64,000 nucleotides of DNA from Bilabrum cf. latius. Lineage: Eukaryota > Bigyra: Bicosoecida > Bigyra > Bicosoecida. The stretch is taken from NCBI GenBank assembly GCA_965178125.1, contig OZ237770.1, positions 62,001-126,000 on the forward strand, in the 5' to 3' direction. The position numbers and the translations under genes were made by a program. Below are positions 61,490 through 64,000 of this stretch, in pieces. Under the pieces are notes generated by a model. It made no database searches and was not told the DNA's origin. It saw only the letters and a list, made by a program, of their open reading frames with translations. Each line of letters begins with the position of its first letter. Within the stretch, counting starts at the first letter, position 1.

Positions 61490-61990
61490 TTGGCCTCGTC
61501 TATCCGGGATCTGGATGTTCGGCTCCACGTCTATCCGGAATCTGGATGTGCGGCTCCACGTTCCCGTTCCTGTTCCGAACGAGAACGTGGCTGCTCCCCG
61601 CCCTGCTCCCTGCATTGCCACCTTGGTCCCATCCCCTCAGCTTCCATGTTCAAGTCCTGGCCGGCCTGCCATGCGCCCCATATATCCACCCTCCTGTTGG
61701 CCCTCTGCGCACTGTTGGCCATGCAGCCCGCTGCCACTCGCGTCTCCCTTGTGCCTGGCACCTGGAGCCCCCCTTCCTCCCGTTGTGTTCTTCCCGTTGA
61801 CACCGCACTATCGTTGCTTTCTCCGGTGTCTTGTTTTTGTTCTTCTCCACTTCCTGTTCGCCTACGCCCATCCCGACTTCCAGCGCATCTCGGTTCCCCT
61901 TCGCTTCAATCCATGACCACGTCCGCACCCGCCGCCCAGCCCCCCTCGAAGAACGCGACAGATTTGATCCCCTGTCCCCGATCGTGTTGA
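61490..61990 (+). repeat. Pyrimidine-rich dispersed segment
   Basis: Related in inverted orientation to 53550-54100 (shared TTGACACCGCACTATCGT and similar flanks) and in composition to 49281-50039. Confidence 0.5.
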
Positions 61991-62134
61991 TGCCCATTGG
62001 ATTTAAGTGCGGAGCGACATTCGGAAGTGCAGTTAGGCTGCACATGGGGTGGCTGGAAATGCGTGGAATGAACGGAAACCGGAACTGACACATGGACAAA
62101 GCCTGATGAATCAAATTGCCTCACTTTGAAACGA

Positions 62135-63379
62135 ATGCCAGTTGAATTCGCGAATCAAGCTGACATCTATGCGTCAAAGAGTCCCATTTGGGATGGCTCT
62201 GGCGGAATACGTGCAGAAATGGTACAGGATATACAGCACAAGTCTCGCGACCTATTTACAGGACACATTCCAGCATGTGGAGAGAAGTGGCACCAAGAAA
62301 TCCTTGTTGCCACTGGAGATGCCGTAATTACTGCTGTGAAAAGGCGCATGATTGCTGTCAGACTTGGATAGCATGCCAATATCTAGCAAACCACTGTAAG
62401 GTAGTCTGGCCAAATCCGTTTCGCTACGTGTAAGTCCCGTTCACTATGCGTGCGTGCAGCGACAAGTACTTACTTATTAATTTTGCAGGGCTATTGTCTC
62501 GAGTACAAGGGAAAGCCAGCGAAGGTAGTCGTATTTGCTCCAGAACGTAAAACAGACCTGTTCTCGTTGGTGAGCAAATGTGGGGGCTTTGGTACTGTAG
62601 GTGTTTCAATTCATGTAGCACGAGAAATCATCCTTGCGCTTGATCATGTGAATAGGCGTCAGATTGCGCACCGTGACATCAAGCTGGAGAGCATCGCATT
62701 GGGTGAAGCAGGAAATATTGTGCTGAGCAATTTCATTTACAGCATTCCAACCCATGATGGCAAAATGTGCCCGCTCACCACGAAGCTGAGGAGCGGAACT
62801 AAGGCCTATGCAGCGCCCGAATCTCTAGCGGGGGCGGCGCACAACCCAGTGACGGCCGACATGTGGAGCCTGGGAATGCTGCTATTCTGCCTGGTCATGG
62901 GGAGGCCGCCTTGCCGCGTGGCCGACGATTCGGACAAGTGGTTCCGCGTGCTGAAGCGCAAGAACAAGAGGGAGATGGACGAGTTCTGGACTAAGCACAT
63001 GCGGGCCTCTAGAATCAAAATCGACGCGCACGCCGTGCACTTCCGGTCACTGATCGAAGGGCTGCTGGAAGTAAACCCCCTGCGTCGCTTGCAGATGCAG
63101 GCTGTCAAGAAGCACCCGTGGGTGTGCACGGTGTGTCCGCCGATCGACACGTGCAGGGGCATGATCGTTAAGATGGCAGAGAGAATCGAGCGACGGCGCA
63201 GCAGTGCTCCAAAGAAGCCAGCAGCAGCGCCCAAGCAGGGAGGCGTGGGCATCGCCGCCCCTCGAGAGGGCGGACAGAAGCGGGTGGTAGTGACAAAGGC
63301 TGCCACTTCAGGGCAATGCGGCCGGCCCCCTCATATAACGGTGGCACGAAAGGTAAAACAGCCGGCCATGGCCCAATAA
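62135..63379 (+). CDS. Kinase-like protein 5
   Basis: The C-lobe exon runs from 62489 (acceptor ATTTTGCAG) to TAA 63377-63379. It contains GYCLEYKGKPAKVVVFAPER, AHRDIKLESI (HRD and Lys kept, Asn replaced by Ser), VLSNF where DFG is expected, YAAPES, DMWSLG, EFWTKHM and HPWVCTVCP....CRG. The EFW Glu stands where proteins 2-4 have TAG. Upstream, the same frame from ATG 62135 stays open with three TAGs, but a GTAAGT donor near 62432 suggests an intron whose phase I could not reconcile, so exon 1 is uncertain. The tail is basic, Ala/Pro/Lys-rich, without repeats. It is the most divergent from proteins 2-4 and, with protein 1, may reflect the ancestral form. Confidence 0.72.
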
Positions 63380-63602
63380 TGCAGAGAGAGTGGAGGAGGA
63401 AAGGGGAGGGGGCACAGCCGGGATTGCCTGCGTGCTGCCACCCTGCAGGTGGCGGCGAGACCAGGCATGACTGCAGCAGGCGGGGTTGCCAAACTCAGGC
63501 CCTATTTGTAATGTTGAGCTTAAGAGATGTGCATTGCGACGAATTCGGCTGGTGCATGTACCCGGATGGGTGTCAAAACCTAAAAGCTAGATCCGCATAC
63601 CC

Positions 63603-64000
63603 TCAGCCCCTTTGCATCTTGTACTAGCTGTCATCGCCGCCCGCCATGCTCTCCTGATGCTTCATCACGTTGTCCACCACGTGCTGGGCGAAGGGGTTGG
63701 AGCAGGTCCACGCCGGAGACACGGCGTTCAGCACGTGCGTGGACCGGGCGTCGCCCTCCACGAGGAAATCCATCACCAGGGAGCGCTTCTCGGTGTCCAC
63801 CAGCTGTGCCCTGATGCCTGCCTTGCCATACTCTGTGAAGTTCTCAAGACCCACGCCCTTGACAAGCTCGGAGGCGCCCTGCGCCATGTACTGCTTGGAA
63901 TACTTGCGCATCTCAGACATGGCAAGTCCCCTGAAATCAAAGGAGGCGTTCACGAAGAGTCCCATCTCGGTCATGGCGATGTCAATCAGTTCCTGCGCGT
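63603..64000 (-). CDS. Conserved-looking protein, partial (C-terminus only)
   Basis: The frame enters from the right edge and ends at TGA 63605-63603, with one TAG (63626-63624) near the end. About 132 residues are visible, of ordinary globular composition (LIDIAMTEMGLFVNASFDFR, SEMRKYSKQYMAQGASELVK). I do not recognise the family. The gene is convergent with kinase-like gene 5. Confidence 0.65.

Noticed and set aside
1-64000. Explaining the in-frame TAGs by introns or by pseudogenes
   Set aside because: The pieces on each side of a TAG are in the same frame, lack consistent splice signals around the TAG, and show conserved motifs beyond it. Decay would also produce TAA and TGA, which are absent within these frames.
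1-64000. UAA also reassigned, as in the common ciliate and ulvophyte code
   Set aside because: TAA is absent inside all long frames and is the natural end of several genes (for example 9704, 21892, 47978, 59568, 63379).

Overview
This window looks like nuclear DNA of a eukaryotic microbe, probably a free-living protist or alga. The genes are large, intron-poor and GC-rich. They have a few short GT-AG introns (about 80-125 nt) and long low-complexity Ser, Gly, Ala and Gln tracts. I see no operons, rRNA, tRNA or CRISPR array. I cannot name the lineage from the sequence.

The central observation is that TAG is read as a sense codon, almost certainly glutamine, while TAA and TGA still stop translation. 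With the standard code the window breaks into dozens of short ORFs. With TAG = Gln these join, in one frame, into about a dozen coherent genes holding roughly 90 in-frame TAG codons. TAG sits inside CAG/CAA runs. It aligns with CAG between paralogous genes at two positions. It restores the ends of known domains, such as the PHR-type tandem-cysteine domain and the TBC-rhodanese protein. No gene I trust ends in TAG.

Layout. 1-2408: truncated retroelement polyprotein with a 96-bp repeat, a reverse transcriptase fragment, and an insertion bearing a 108-bp repeat. 4315-7350 (-): Gln-rich protein. 9704-14678 (-): TBC1D23-like TBC plus rhodanese protein. 14854-16652 (-): dCMP deaminase. 17319-17786 (-) and 17828-21892 (+): divergent pair, a small hypothetical protein and a large Ser/Gly-rich protein. 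22078-24045 (+): coiled-coil protein. 24961-29982 (-): large E3 ubiquitin ligase with PHR-type RING and tandem-Cys domains. 30101-35014 (-): acylaminoacyl-peptidase. 35227-36535 (+): unknown gene with a frameshift. 37163-42039 (-): giant multi-pass membrane protein. 43017-44416 (+): tentative spliced gene.

From 46.7 to 63.4 kb lies an array of five kinase-like genes, all on the + strand. They share a C-lobe and a Cys motif after it, lack a recognisable DFG, and end in different tandem-repeat tails. Between them are pyrimidine-rich dispersed repeats and direct repeats. A conserved gene enters from the right edge (63603-64000, -).

The left half is mostly housekeeping: ubiquitin signalling, nucleotide metabolism, membrane traffic and protein turnover. 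The right half is a fast-evolving, lineage-specific region.
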